A model generated the notes under the pieces. It was not told the DNA's origin. It made no database searches and was given only the letters and a program-made list of their open reading frames with translations. A stretch of DNA of 64,000 bases from an uncultured Prevotella sp. GTDB taxonomy: Bacteria; Bacteroidota; Bacteroidia; Bacteroidales; Bacteroidaceae. Positions within the stretch are counted from its first letter, which is position 1. Each line of letters opens with the position of its first letter. A program made the translations under genes and the position numbers. Positions 39,161-47,750 of this stretch are shown piece by piece. The stretch spans positions 28,549-92,548 of the forward strand of contig OMZM01000009.1 in NCBI GenBank assembly GCA_900315545.1, written 5' to 3'.

Positions 39161-39972
39161 ACGTCCATAGAGACCCGATATGTGAACTCACCTGTATAAT
39201 TGAGTGAGCTGTGTCCTGCGCGTCCTTTCTTTGTTGTGATGACAACCACACCAGACATGGCGCGTGCACCGTAGATAGATGTAGCAGAACCGTCCTTCAA
39301 TACCTGGAAGCTCTCGATGTCGTCGGCGTTCAGACCTGCAATGGCGTTAGAGATAAGTGTCTCAGCGTCACCAGAAGAAAGGTCGTCTGCACTTACGTTA
39401 ACAGCGTCTTCCATGATCACACCGTCAACAACCCAGAGTGGTGAAGAGCTACCATAGATAGATGTAGCACCACGAACGCGGATTTTCGGTGCGGTACCGA
39501 AGGTACTTGACACGTTTTGCACTGACACACCGGCTGCACGTCCTTCGAGTGCGCGCGATACGTCTGCAACTCCGTCCAATCGAGCTTTGTCGGCGTCAAC
39601 CTTTGTTGTAGCACCAGTGAAGAGTCGCTTATCCATCTTCTGGATACCAGTTACGACAACTTCTTCAAGCTCACGTGTGTTTTTCTCCGGCTGCATTACA
39701 ATCTTCATGTTCTGTCCACCCTTTACTGTAACGGTTTCCATTCCCATGAAAGAGATTTCAAGTACCGGATTACTTTGGTTAGTACTGATTTCGAAATGAC
39801 CATCTAAATCAGTAGCGGCACCAGTTTGGGTTCCTTTTACCTTTACAGATGCACCGATAATCGGCTCATTGTCTTCTGCAGAGATGACTGTTCCCGAAAC
39901 TGTTGTCTGGGCAAGCGCAAATCCTATTGAAAGGAAGAAACCTGCCAAAATCAAGCATAGTCTTTTTCTCAT
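39148..39972 (-). pseudogene. SusC/RagA family TonB-linked receptor, N-terminal fragment
   Basis: 274 codons. Signal peptide MRKRLCLILAGFFLSIGFALA, a carboxypeptidase-like regulatory domain (ISAEDNEPIIGASVKVKGTQ), then the SusC plug start LEEVVVTGIQKMDKRLFTGA and DIESFQVLKDGSATSIYGAR. After SLNYTGEFTYR the frame runs into about nine unrelated codons and a stop at 39148, while the barrel continues in the next frame. If the break is real, the product is a truncated plug without a barrel. A good promoter lies about 65-95 nt upstream, so the locus is still set up for transcription. Confidence 0.85.
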
Positions 39973-40319
39973 ATAAACCTCTCGCTTACTTTAATTATTA
40001 TTATTATTGATATTATTTTCACATTTTACAGTCCGCAAATTTACTTCTTTTCGTCAAATATTGCAAACATTAAACTAAAAATTTTAAGTTTTAACGTCAA
40101 AAAACAAGATATATGATAGTTTCCGGATTATTTTTTAACATTTCGATAGTTTAATTGTGTTTCTCGTTTTGCTTTATATTTCCAGTATGCGGACATGTTC
40201 GAGAACAGTATGGCATTGTGCTCATACTGCTCTCTTTCATGCTTTTCCTCACTACATACAATATCTTTACACTATATATAATATATAATATGTATAAAAT
40301 ATAAATATGTGTGTTTGTC
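39973..40319. other. Intergenic region, 347 bp
   Basis: It holds the SusC promoter in its left part. The rest (40068-40319) is AT-rich, with a run of TATATAATATATAATATG near 40272. No gene or clear hairpin terminator is seen. Confidence 0.6.
40036..40067 (-). promoter_or_regulatory. Promoter of the SusC/SusD operon
   Basis: Minus-strand TTTG (40067-40064), a 20-nt gap, and TAAATTTGCG with its -7 box at 40043-40036. It is about 64 nt upstream of the SusC start. Confidence 0.7.
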
Positions 40320-41168
40320 TTATTTCACCAGAACCACAAGATATTTGCTTGAGTGCCAGAACTGCTGCGGATTGGTTATTCTGAGAATATACTGTCCGTT
40401 GGCATCCTTAGCAAGCGTGTAGCTTCCTGTCTGATGCGACGTCAGCAGCTTTGCCGACTTGGAGTAGAGCTTTATCTCCTTGTCTACGCGGATGTCGACT
40501 TTTGTGAAGTAGTTTTTGTTGAAGTTGCTTTTCAGCACATCCCCCTTCACGAGTATGTTCTGTTCTTTCAGTTCCGACTTTGTTCCGAAGGCATACCATG
40601 CTGTGTTCAGCTGCTTGTCCTGCTCGTTTATGGTTTGTGTCTTCTGCGAGCTTTGGTCTTTCAGGTTAGCCACGTCTGTATTCAGGCTGCTGATAGTCTC
40701 GTCGAGTTCCGAGATGTGGATATCCTTTGCGCTGAGTTCAGCCCTGAGCTGTTTCAGTTCCTGGTCTTTCTCGTCGAGTTGCTTCACGAGTCCGTCGAGT
40801 GTGCGTTTCAGCTCGTCGCTCTTGAAAGTGCTTTCGCGCAGTTGCTTGCGCAGTTTCTCTATGAGTTCGCGGTTTTCCTTCATACGGTTCTGTATGAACT
40901 GTATGTTTTCCTTTATCTGCGCTGCCTTGTTTGTTCCTTCTCCGTCTTTCACGACGGTTACTCGGTCTTCAGCCTCCGTTATCAACCTGAAACCTTCCTG
41001 TATCTGGTTTAAGGTTGCCATCATGTCGTTGATTTCATTATCGCGCTGGTCGATAATTTTCTGCAACGAGTCGTTCTGCATCTGGTTTAATGCCAACGGC
41101 ACTGTTTTCTCATCTTTGCATCCTGCTATTGCAAGCGCACAGATAACTACAAATAATAGTTTCTTCAT
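40320..41168 (-). CDS. Coiled-coil lipoprotein of unknown function
   Basis: 282 residues. Lipobox ALAIAGCKDEK with the cysteine at residue 17. Residues about 25-190 are almost all heptad-like helix (RMKENRELIEKLRKQLRES; LVKQLDEKDQELKQLRAEL), a long coiled coil. The last 90 residues form a compact domain starting WYAFGTKSELKEQNILVKGD and ending FWHSSKYLVVLVK. This layout is widespread in Bacteroidales and lacks an assigned function; anchoring or scaffolding in the periplasm is the usual guess. It starts 4 nt after the rsmI stop, so the two are cotranscribed. Confidence 0.7.
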   Translation of the reverse strand: MKKLLFVVICALAIAGCKDEKTVPLALNQMQNDSLQKIIDQRDNEINDMMATLNQIQEGFRLITEAEDRVTVVKDGEGTNKAAQIKENIQFIQNRMKENRELIEKLRKQLRESTFKSDELKRTLDGLVKQLDEKDQELKQLRAELSAKDIHISELDETISSLNTDVANLKDQSSQKTQTINEQDKQLNTAWYAFGTKSELKEQNILVKGDVLKSNFNKNYFTKVDIRVDKEIKLYSKSAKLLTSHQTGSYTLAKDANGQYILRITNPQQFWHSSKYLVVLVK

Positions 41169-41172
41169 GTCT

Positions 41173-41877
41173 TTATTGTTTTGGGTTATTACTATGTTTC
41201 TTTTCCTGTGCCTTTCCAGCCAGCACTATGACTATTTCGCCGCGAGGCTCATTGTCTTGGAAATGCTGTACTACTTCGGCAAGTGTGCCTCTGACGCTTT
41301 CCTCGTGTATCTTTGATATTTCGCGTGCCACGCTGACCTGTCGCCCGTCGCCGAATATTTCGGCAAACTGCTGCAGTGTTTTCACGAGTCTGTATGGCGA
41401 CTCATAGAATATCATCGTCCGACTTTCTTCTTTCAGCTGTTCGAGTCTTGTCGTCCTGCCTTTCTTCTGTGGCAGAAATCCCTCGAAGCAGAAACGGTCG
41501 TCGGGCAGTCCCGACGATACCAGTGCCGGCACGAAGGCTGTTGCCCCCGGCAGGGTCTGCACTTCTATGCCTGCGGCTACGGCTTCCCTGACGAGCAGAA
41601 ATCCCGGGTCGGATATGCCCGGAGTGCCTGCATCGCTGACGAGGGCTATCGTCTGTCCGGCTTTCAGCCGTTCGACAATGCCGTGAGCAGAAGCATGTTC
41701 ATTGAATTTATGGTGCGACATCAGCTGGTTCTTGATGTCATAATGTTTCATAAGGACACGCGTCGTGCGAGTGTCTTCCGCCAGAATGAGGTCTGCTTCT
41801 TTCAATATCCTGATGGCGCGAAGGGTGATGTCCTCAAGGTTGCCAACAGGAGTCGGAACGATATATAGTAAACTCAT
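41173..41877 (-). CDS. rsmI: 16S rRNA (cytidine1402-2'-O)-methyltransferase
   Basis: 234 residues. The N-terminal block LYIVPTPVGNLEDITLRAI, then LAEDTRTTRVLMKHY, and the SAM-binding VSDAGTPGISDPG are the RsmI signatures; FYESPYRLVKTLQ follows. It methylates C1402 of 16S rRNA at the ribose, in the decoding centre. Length is slightly below the E. coli protein (about 286), as is usual in Bacteroidota, which lack the C-terminal extension. A -7 box ends only 8 nt before the start. Confidence 0.95.
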   Translation of the reverse strand: MSLLYIVPTPVGNLEDITLRAIRILKEADLILAEDTRTTRVLMKHYDIKNQLMSHHKFNEHASAHGIVERLKAGQTIALVSDAGTPGISDPGFLLVREAVAAGIEVQTLPGATAFVPALVSSGLPDDRFCFEGFLPQKKGRTTRLEQLKEESRTMIFYESPYRLVKTLQQFAEIFGDGRQVSVAREISKIHEESVRGTLAEVVQHFQDNEPRGEIVIVLAGKAQEKKHSNNPKQ

Positions 41878-41885
41878 TTCGCTGA

Positions 41886-41915
41886 CAAAAATAATGAATT
41901 GTATTGAATTACAAA
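41886..41915 (-). promoter_or_regulatory. Possible promoter for rsmI
   Basis: Minus-strand TTTG (41915-41912), an 18-nt gap and TATTTTTG (41893-41886). The transcript would be almost leaderless. Confidence 0.4.
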
Positions 41916-42066
41916 AGAAAATTATTGTTTTTTATGTTTTACGATGTGGCTACGGTTTTTTCCTGCCGTCGCATCGCCTGCTTAAACGCCTGTATCTCTG
42001 CATTTTACGTTTCGCCAAGTGTTTTTTGGCTTTTTCCTACATTTATGTTAAAATATGCTACGCAGC

Positions 42067-42143
42067 TGTAATCCGATTACAAGCGGCTTGTAAAGACATT
42101 ACAAACTATTCGTAACAGCGTTACAGACTATCTGTAACAGCAT
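42067..42143. repeat. Array of TTACAA/TTGTAA palindromes with a period of about 22 nt
   Basis: Successive small palindromes: TGTAATCCGATTACA (42067-42081), TTACAAGCGGCTTGTAA (42077-42093), TTACAAACTATTCGTAA (42099-42115) and TTACAGACTATCTGTAA (42121-42137), then CATTAC. Starts of the last three are about 22 nt apart. They lie in the gap between the divergent rsmI and tdk genes. The spacing (two helix turns) suggests multiple protein-binding sites or a degenerate tandem repeat. Confidence 0.7.
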
Positions 42144-42397
42144 TACTGCTTAGGTGTAAAAACTCCATAGAATAACTGCTTTATTTTCAATGGTTTACAG
42201 TCGTTTTCGCGCTACTGCCTGCCGTCGGTTCCGAAGAAGACGTCTCTGCTTGTCGTCTGTGCGGCTATACCTATTATTAATATATACATACGGTTTTCAT
42301 TTGCACATAAAAACATTTCCGGCAGGCTTTCCGACCGCAGCCGACAATGTTTTTTAATATTTTTCGGATAATAGTCGTGATATTCAAGAAAAAAACC

Positions 42398-42405
42398 TAA
42401 ATTTG
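42398..42405 (+). promoter_or_regulatory. -7 box for tdk
   Basis: TAAATTTGCA, 25 nt upstream of the ATG at 42431. No clear upstream TTTG at the usual distance. Confidence 0.5.
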
Positions 42406-42430
42406 CAGTTGAAAACTTAAAACAACAACG

Positions 42431-43021
42431 ATGACAAGCCTACACTTAGCCGACACCCACCGTCCGGGCAGGATAGAAGTAATCTGCGGCTCAATGTTCT
42501 CTGGCAAGACCGAAGAGCTGATACGCCGCATGAAGCGTGCAAAGTTTGCACGTCAGCACGTCGAGATATTCAAACCGTCGATAGACACGCGCTACAGCGA
42601 CGAGGAGGTGGTCAGCCACGACCGCCATTCAATAGTGAGCACACCGATAGCCACATCGTCGTCAATACTGCTGCTGTCGTCCGACATCGACGTTGTGGGC
42701 ATCGACGAGGCACAGTTTTTCGACGACGGACTGGTAGACGTGTGCAACGAACTGGCTAACAAGGGCATCAGAGTCATCGTCGCCGGTCTCGACATGGACT
42801 ACAAGGGCGAGCCCTTCGGACCAATACCAGCCCTCTGCGCCATAGCCGACGAGGTAACGAAAGTGCATGCCATCTGCGTGAAGTGCGGAGCATTAGCCTA
42901 CGTCAGCCACCGACTGGTAGACAACGAGCGGCGCGTATTGCTCGGCGAGGTAGACAAGTACGAGCCACTGTGCAGGGAATGCTACAAGAAAGCCCTTTCG
43001 GAACAGGAAACAGAACAATAA
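42431..43021 (+). CDS. tdk: Thymidine kinase (type II)
   Basis: 196 residues. P-loop [11 protein letters not shown] at residues 20-30, the DEAQFFDD Walker B-like segment, and a zinc ribbon with [13 protein letters not shown] and CRECYKK. This is the small tetrameric TK1-like enzyme that phosphorylates thymidine with ATP in the salvage pathway. It is followed 30 nt later by the AI-2E-family gene, probably in the same transcript. Confidence 0.95.
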   Translation: MTSLHLADTHRPGRIEVICGSMFSGKTEELIRRMKRAKFARQHVEIFKPSIDTRYSDEEVVSHDRHSIVSTPIATSSSILLLSSDIDVVGIDEAQFFDDGLVDVCNELANKGIRVIVAGLDMDYKGEPFGPIPALCAIADEVTKVHAICVKCGALAYVSHRLVDNERRVLLGEVDKYEPLCRECYKKALSEQETEQ

Positions 43022-43051
43022 AAACAGACACCGAAAAACGACAATACGACC

Positions 43052-44170
43052 ATGATAGAACAGAAAATTACATTCGACAGATTTATACGCTGGACCATCA
43101 CGGCACTCATCATAGGCGCCGTGCTGTTCTTCATCAACTATCTCAGCAGCGTCCTGCTGCCGTTCGTCATAGGCTGGCTGCTCGCCTACCTGCTCTACCC
43201 CATCGTCAGCTTCGTGCAATACAGACTGCACGTGCCGACGAGAGTGCTCTCGATAGCAGTCACGATGATATTCGTCGTAGCAGTGATTTCGGGCGTAGTC
43301 TATCTCATCATACCGCCAATGCTCGAACAGTTCAACAAACTCGGCATAGTGATAAACAACTACGTCAACGAGACAACACACATGGGCGACATACCGACAG
43401 CCATACAAGGCTGGATACAGAACAACCAGCAGGAAATAGAACAGTTCTTCAAGAGCAAAGACTTCACCGACGCCCTGAAGACAGCAATGCCAAAAGTATT
43501 CTCCGTGATAGGACAGACGGCAAGCATCGTGATAAGCATCATAGCATCAGCCATCACACTGCTTTACATGTTCTTCATACTCATGGACTACGAATACCTG
43601 ACCGAAAACTGGATAAAGATATTCCCAAAGAAAAGCCGCCCCTTCTGGCAGGAACTGTCGGTAGACGTAAGGCGCGAACTCAACAACTACATACGCGGAC
43701 AAGGACTCGTCGCACTGACAATGGGAATACTGTTCTGCATCGGATTTACCATCATCGGCTTCCCAATGGCAATAGCACTCGGAATACTCATAGGCATAAT
43801 GGACCTCGTGCCATACCTGCATACGCTGGCACTCATACCGACAGCCTTCCTCGCACTGCTGAAAGCTGCCGACACGGGACAGAACTTCTGGGTGATATTC
43901 GGAATGGCAGTGGCAGTATTCTGCATAGTACAGATAATAATCGACATGATAGTAACACCAAAAATCATGGGCAAGGCAATGAACCTCAACCCCGCAATAC
44001 TGCTGCTCTCACTGTCTGTATGGGGAGCACTGCTCGGATTCATCGGACTCATAATAGCCCTGCCGCTGACAACAATACTCATGGCATACTATCAGCGATA
44101 CATTACCAAAGAAAACATCGAGCAGAAGGAGCTGCCCGACATAGAAATGGAAGAACAAGACAGGGAATAA
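43052..44170 (+). CDS. AI-2E family transporter (PerM-like membrane protein)
   Basis: 372 residues with about eight membrane helices. The order is a first cluster (IIGAVLFFINYLSSVLLPFV; VLSIAVTMIFVVAVISGVVY), a long soluble region (about 95-150), then the second cluster with GIMDLVPYLHTLALIPTAF and TPKIMGKAMNLNPAILLLSL. The motif P-x-(I/L)-x-G-K/x and the glycine-rich helix endings match the AI-2E/PerM permease family. Members export autoinducer-2 or act as Na+/H+ antiporters; which applies here is unknown. Cytoplasmic C-terminus is acidic. Confidence 0.88.
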   Translation: MIEQKITFDRFIRWTITALIIGAVLFFINYLSSVLLPFVIGWLLAYLLYPIVSFVQYRLHVPTRVLSIAVTMIFVVAVISGVVYLIIPPMLEQFNKLGIVINNYVNETTHMGDIPTAIQGWIQNNQQEIEQFFKSKDFTDALKTAMPKVFSVIGQTASIVISIIASAITLLYMFFILMDYEYLTENWIKIFPKKSRPFWQELSVDVRRELNNYIRGQGLVALTMGILFCIGFTIIGFPMAIALGILIGIMDLVPYLHTLALIPTAFLALLKAADTGQNFWVIFGMAVAVFCIVQIIIDMIVTPKIMGKAMNLNPAILLLSLSVWGALLGFIGLIIALPLTTILMAYYQRYITKENIEQKELPDIEMEEQDRE

Positions 44171-44233
44171 GCCACCGACAAATACAAGAAAACCGGCAAA
44201 AAGTCGAAAAGACAAAAGAAAAATAACAAAAAA

Positions 44234-44265
44234 TTTGGTAGTAAGGAAAAATAGCATTACCTTTG
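44234..44265 (+). promoter_or_regulatory. Promoter for tRNA-Lys
   Basis: TTTG (44234-44237), a 20-nt gap and TACCTTTGCA (-7 box 44258-44265), 22 nt upstream of the tRNA 5' end. Confidence 0.75.
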
Positions 44266-44287
44266 CAACCGCTTTTAACGTAATGGA

Positions 44288-44360
44288 GATCCGTTAGCTC
44301 AGCTGGTAGAGCACAACACTTTTAATGTTGGGGTCTTGGGTTCGAGCCCCAAACGGATCA
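44288..44360 (+). tRNA. tRNA-Lys (anticodon TTT)
   Basis: 73 nt. Acceptor stem GATCCGT pairs with ACGGATC, discriminator A. D arm GCTCAGCTGGTAGAGC, anticodon stem CAACA/TGTTG with loop CTTTTAA (anticodon TTT at 44321-44323), T arm with GGTTCGAGCC. The 3' CCA is not encoded and must be added by the nucleotidyltransferase. Followed directly by a terminator hairpin. Confidence 0.97.
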
Positions 44361-44362
44361 CA

Positions 44363-44390
44363 AAGAGAGGACAAAACCTCTCTTTTTTAT
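44363..44390 (+). terminator. Terminator after tRNA-Lys
   Basis: AAGAGAGG/CCTCTCTT 8-bp stem with a 6-nt loop (ACAAAA), followed by a run of T. Confidence 0.85.
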
Positions 44391-44529
44391 TTTATAATAA
44401 AACAAAATCATATAACTAATAACAGCATTTCTATTTTGAAATACTATATTTTTAATTCCTCGCATTGTTTAGCAGGCACATTAGCAACATAAAATCGGCA
44501 ATAGAAGTGCTCTATTGCCGATTTTAATG

Positions 44530-44926
44530 TGGAGCTGGAGGGAGTCGAACCCTCGTCCAAACAGGGAAACCATACGCTTTCTACACGCTTATTCTGGACT
44601 TCATTTTCGTGCAGCGACAAGACCCAGACCACCAATCGCAACCTTATCCTCTAAAATTTCATCATGACACTGAGGCTTGCCAAGACTATTTCCGATTTAA
44701 CCTGCGCCGCTTGTTCTTCAGATTCGGAACAACATCTTCGGAGCGACGTCTCGTTCTCCTACCTTGTAAGAGAATTAAGCTCGTAATCTACTGTGCTTCG
44801 ATTAAGCAGCGAGAGCATACTCATTGTTGCCAACTAAATTTTCGACCGAAGGGATTATGGAGTCTTCAGTCGCGACTCCGCGTGCTTACATACCATCTCA
44901 TCCTGCTGTCAAATCCAGTCAACCCC
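44530..44926 (-). ncRNA. ssrA: Transfer-messenger RNA (tmRNA)
   Basis: 397 nt. The 5' end GGGGTTGACTGGATTTGACA (from 44926) and the 3' end GGGTTCGACTCCCTCCAGCT pair through the 7-bp tRNA-like acceptor stem GGGGTTG/CAGCTCC, leaving a discriminator A at 44530. The T arm GGAGGG-type stem is visible. The tag frame on the minus strand (44831-44802) reads GGC AAC AAT GAG TAT GCT CTC GCT GCT TAA, giving GNNEYALAA, a degradation tag with the usual ALAA end. It rescues stalled ribosomes with SmpB. Confidence 0.95.
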
Positions 44927-45065
44927 AGACTGAGCAAATATGATTTGCGTCGGCAAAAGTACGAATTTATTTTCATTTGGCAAAGAAATTATAAGTTTTG
45001 TGTCAGATTATTGCAGTAAAAGACACTTTTTGCAGAAAACTTATCTTTTTTAGACTAAAATATTA

Positions 45066-45073
45066 TACCTTTG
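45066..45073 (+). promoter_or_regulatory. -7 box of the exopolysaccharide operon
   Basis: TACCTTTGCA about 66 nt upstream of the ATG at 45139. Upstream TTTG is not clear, so recognition may differ from the housekeeping promoters here. Confidence 0.55.
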
Positions 45074-45138
45074 CAATAAATTTCGTAATTATCAGTTATA
45101 TTATTGAATAGGTATATAAAAGAAACAACATTCTGAAA

Positions 45139-47727
45139 ATGAAAAAATATATTTTTCTATTCGTAGCATTCTTTGCTACAATGAACATATATGCACAGTC
45201 GTCTATGACCGACGAGCAGGTGATGCAACAGATTATAAAGGAGCACGAGCGTGGGTCTTCGCAACAGCAGATTGTTACGAAACTGATGCAGAACGGTGTA
45301 GACATCAACCAGATACGCCGTGTTCGCGCGAAGTATGAACGCATGCAGAAGAACGAGGGTCTCGGCGCCGTGCGGGACAAGTCGCAGACAAAAACTGACG
45401 ACCGCACCCGCACATACAATGCAAAGGAACGCCGAGACATGGAGAAATATAAAGACGAAAACAAATTCTCTGATTTCCGCCGCGAGGATGGAACACGCGT
45501 CGTAACACGCCATACATACGACAAAGACGACGAGGAATATCTTGACATGGAAGACGAGATGAACGACTGGATGCCAATCGACACCATTGCCATGTATGAA
45601 AAACTGGTGCGCGAAATGGAGCGTGAATCAAAAAAGCGCAAGGTTTACGGTCGCGACATTTTCAACAACAAGGAACTGACTTTCGAGCCGAACATGAACA
45701 TTGCCACACCAGCCGACTATCGTCTTGGTCCTGGCGATGCTGTATTTATAGAAATCTACGGTGCCTCACAGAAAACCATAGAGAGTACGGTATCTCCCGA
45801 CGGAACAGTTACGATAGAAGGCTTCGGACCTGTAAGCGTTTCCGGACTTACCGTTTCGCAGGCAAATGCACAGCTTCGCCAGAAATTAGGAGCAAGATAC
45901 AGCAGTTCAAAAGTTCGCCTTACAGTAGGTCAGACACGCACCATTATCGTCAACGTAGCCGGCGAAGTGAAATTTCCAGGCACCTATACCCTATCGGCTT
46001 TCTCAACAGTGTTCAACGCACTGTATATGGCTGGCGGTATAACCGATATTGGTACACTGCGTAACATAAAAGTGTACAGAGGCGGCAAGCTCATCAGCGT
46101 TGTCGACATCTACGACTTCATACAGAACGGCAAGCTTGCAGGCAATGTGCGCCTGACCGACAACGACATGATTGTTGTTGATGCGTACGACTGTCTTGTT
46201 AACATTACCGGTAAGGTGAAACGCCCAATGTACTATGAGATGAAGAAAAACGAGAGCGTAGCCTCACTGCTGAAATATGCAGGAGGTTTCACTGGCGATG
46301 CCTACAAGAATTCTGTCAGACTGATTCGTAAAAACGGAAAGGAATATTCCGTGTTCAACATCGGCGAGTTTGACATGGCTTCCTTCCATGTTACCGACGA
46401 AGACTCCGTTTACGTTGACTCAATCATACCGCGTTACGACAACATGGTAGAACTCAAGGGTGCAGTCTATCGTCCTGGCATGTATCAGGTTGGAGGCGAC
46501 GTAACGAGTGTACGCACATTGCTTGAAATGGCAGACGGCATCAAGGAAGAAGCATTTACGGCACATGCCGTTATGCACCGCATGCGCGAAGACCGCACAC
46601 TGGAAGTAATTTCAGTAGACATAGACGGAATATTGAACGGTCGCGTGGCAGACATTCCTCTAAAAGCAAACGACGTACTGTTCATTCCAACGAAGCAGAA
46701 CATGATGGAAGAACAAACCGTAACCATACACGGCGAAGTCTACTTCCCTGGAAAATACAAGTACGCAGCAAACCAAAGCATAGAGTCTTTCATACTGCAA
46801 GCCGGTGGTATAAAAGAAACTGCCTCAACGATGAAAGTAGATGTCTCGAGGCGAGTCAACAATCCCAATGCTACTGCAACAGACTCTATTATTGCCCACA
46901 ACTATACATTTACACTGAAAGAAGGATTTATTATCGACGGTGAACCGTCGTTCACGCTCCAGCCATTCGACCAAGTGTACGTACGCAAGAGTCCTGGCTC
47001 ATACGAGCAGCAAAACGTGGAAGTAGAAGGAGAAGTCCTTTTTGAAGGTTCTTATGCATTGTCAACACGTACTCCACGCCTGTCCGACCTTATCAGAGCC
47101 TGTGGTGGAGTAACAGACCGCGCATACATCAAAGGTGCAAAAATAATGAGAAAATATAACGATGCCGAAATTGAGCGTCTGAAAGAAATTCAGGACAAGG
47201 CACGCGAGCAGGCAGAACTAAACCTGCAAGAACTTGTAGCAAAAAGCGGTAATGCAAACATGGCAAACATAAAAAGCAGCAACCAGCTTGAAAAATATAA
47301 GATTTCAAATTCTTATGCAGTCGGTATAGAATTGGAGAAAGCCCTTGCAAAGCCAGGCAGCGACTTCGACATCGTGCTGCGCGAAGGAGATAAACTTATC
47401 GTTCCAGAATATAACGGAACTGTGAAGATTAACGGCGAAGTTATGAACGCCAACACTGTTGCATATCGTGAAGGCAAAAGCGTAAGCTACTATATAGACC
47501 AAGCCGGTGGCTTCTCAAGCAATGCAAAGAAAAGCCAAACATATATCATATATATGAACGGCAACATGGCTAAGGTAGGCCACAATGCTAAAGTCATGCC
47601 GGGATGTGAAATCGTAGTTCCAGCCAAATCAGCAAGTCGCAGAACCATGGCTGAGACAATGAGCATCGCAACAAGCGCAGGTTCTTTGGCTGCCGTCATA
47701 GCTACAATAGCAAACTTACTGAAATAG
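45139..47727 (+). CDS. Polysaccharide export outer membrane protein (Wza-like, SLBB domains)
   Basis: 862 residues. Signal peptide MKKYIFLFVAFFATMNIYA, a helical N-terminal extension (MTDEQVMQQIIKEHERGSSQ), a Poly_export domain (PADYRLGPGDAVFIEIYGAS; VSPDGTVTIEGFGPVSVSGL at about 195-260), then repeated SLBB-type domains marked by the G-x-V-x-x-P-G-x-Y pattern (GEVKFPGTYTLS, GAVYRPGMYQVG, GEVYFPGKYKYA), and a C-terminal hydrophobic segment. It should form the outer membrane pore for export of exopolysaccharide. First gene of a five-gene run with the chain-length, flippase, polymerase-like and GT4 genes. Confidence 0.9.
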   Translation: MKKYIFLFVAFFATMNIYAQSSMTDEQVMQQIIKEHERGSSQQQIVTKLMQNGVDINQIRRVRAKYERMQKNEGLGAVRDKSQTKTDDRTRTYNAKERRDMEKYKDENKFSDFRREDGTRVVTRHTYDKDDEEYLDMEDEMNDWMPIDTIAMYEKLVREMERESKKRKVYGRDIFNNKELTFEPNMNIATPADYRLGPGDAVFIEIYGASQKTIESTVSPDGTVTIEGFGPVSVSGLTVSQANAQLRQKLGARYSSSKVRLTVGQTRTIIVNVAGEVKFPGTYTLSAFSTVFNALYMAGGITDIGTLRNIKVYRGGKLISVVDIYDFIQNGKLAGNVRLTDNDMIVVDAYDCLVNITGKVKRPMYYEMKKNESVASLLKYAGGFTGDAYKNSVRLIRKNGKEYSVFNIGEFDMASFHVTDEDSVYVDSIIPRYDNMVELKGAVYRPGMYQVGGDVTSVRTLLEMADGIKEEAFTAHAVMHRMREDRTLEVISVDIDGILNGRVADIPLKANDVLFIPTKQNMMEEQTVTIHGEVYFPGKYKYAANQSIESFILQAGGIKETASTMKVDVSRRVNNPNATATDSIIAHNYTFTLKEGFIIDGEPSFTLQPFDQVYVRKSPGSYEQQNVEVEGEVLFEGSYALSTRTPRLSDLIRACGGVTDRAYIKGAKIMRKYNDAEIERLKEIQDKAREQAELNLQELVAKSGNANMANIKSSNQLEKYKISNSYAVGIELEKALAKPGSDFDIVLREGDKLIVPEYNGTVKINGEVMNANTVAYREGKSVSYYIDQAGGFSSNAKKSQTYIIYMNGNMAKVGHNAKVMPGCEIVVPAKSASRRTMAETMSIATSAGSLAAVIATIANLLK

Positions 47728-47750
47728 TAAAATTAGAAGCAACAGATACA

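Larger units (their letters stand above)
41878..42430. other. Intergenic region between divergent rsmI and tdk, 553 bp
   Basis: It contains the rsmI promoter at its left end, the TTACAA/TTGTAA array in the middle and the tdk -7 box at its right end. No conserved open frame is visible. Confidence 0.6.

Noticed and set aside
42883-44226. A 447-codon plus-strand open frame rich in R, H and T over the AI-2E-family gene
   Set aside because: Its composition is that of an out-of-frame reading; the membrane protein in the other frame has clear family blocks and start context.
44441-45019. Short open frames over the tmRNA
   Set aside because: The sequence is fully explained by ssrA, with both tRNA-like ends and the tag frame.
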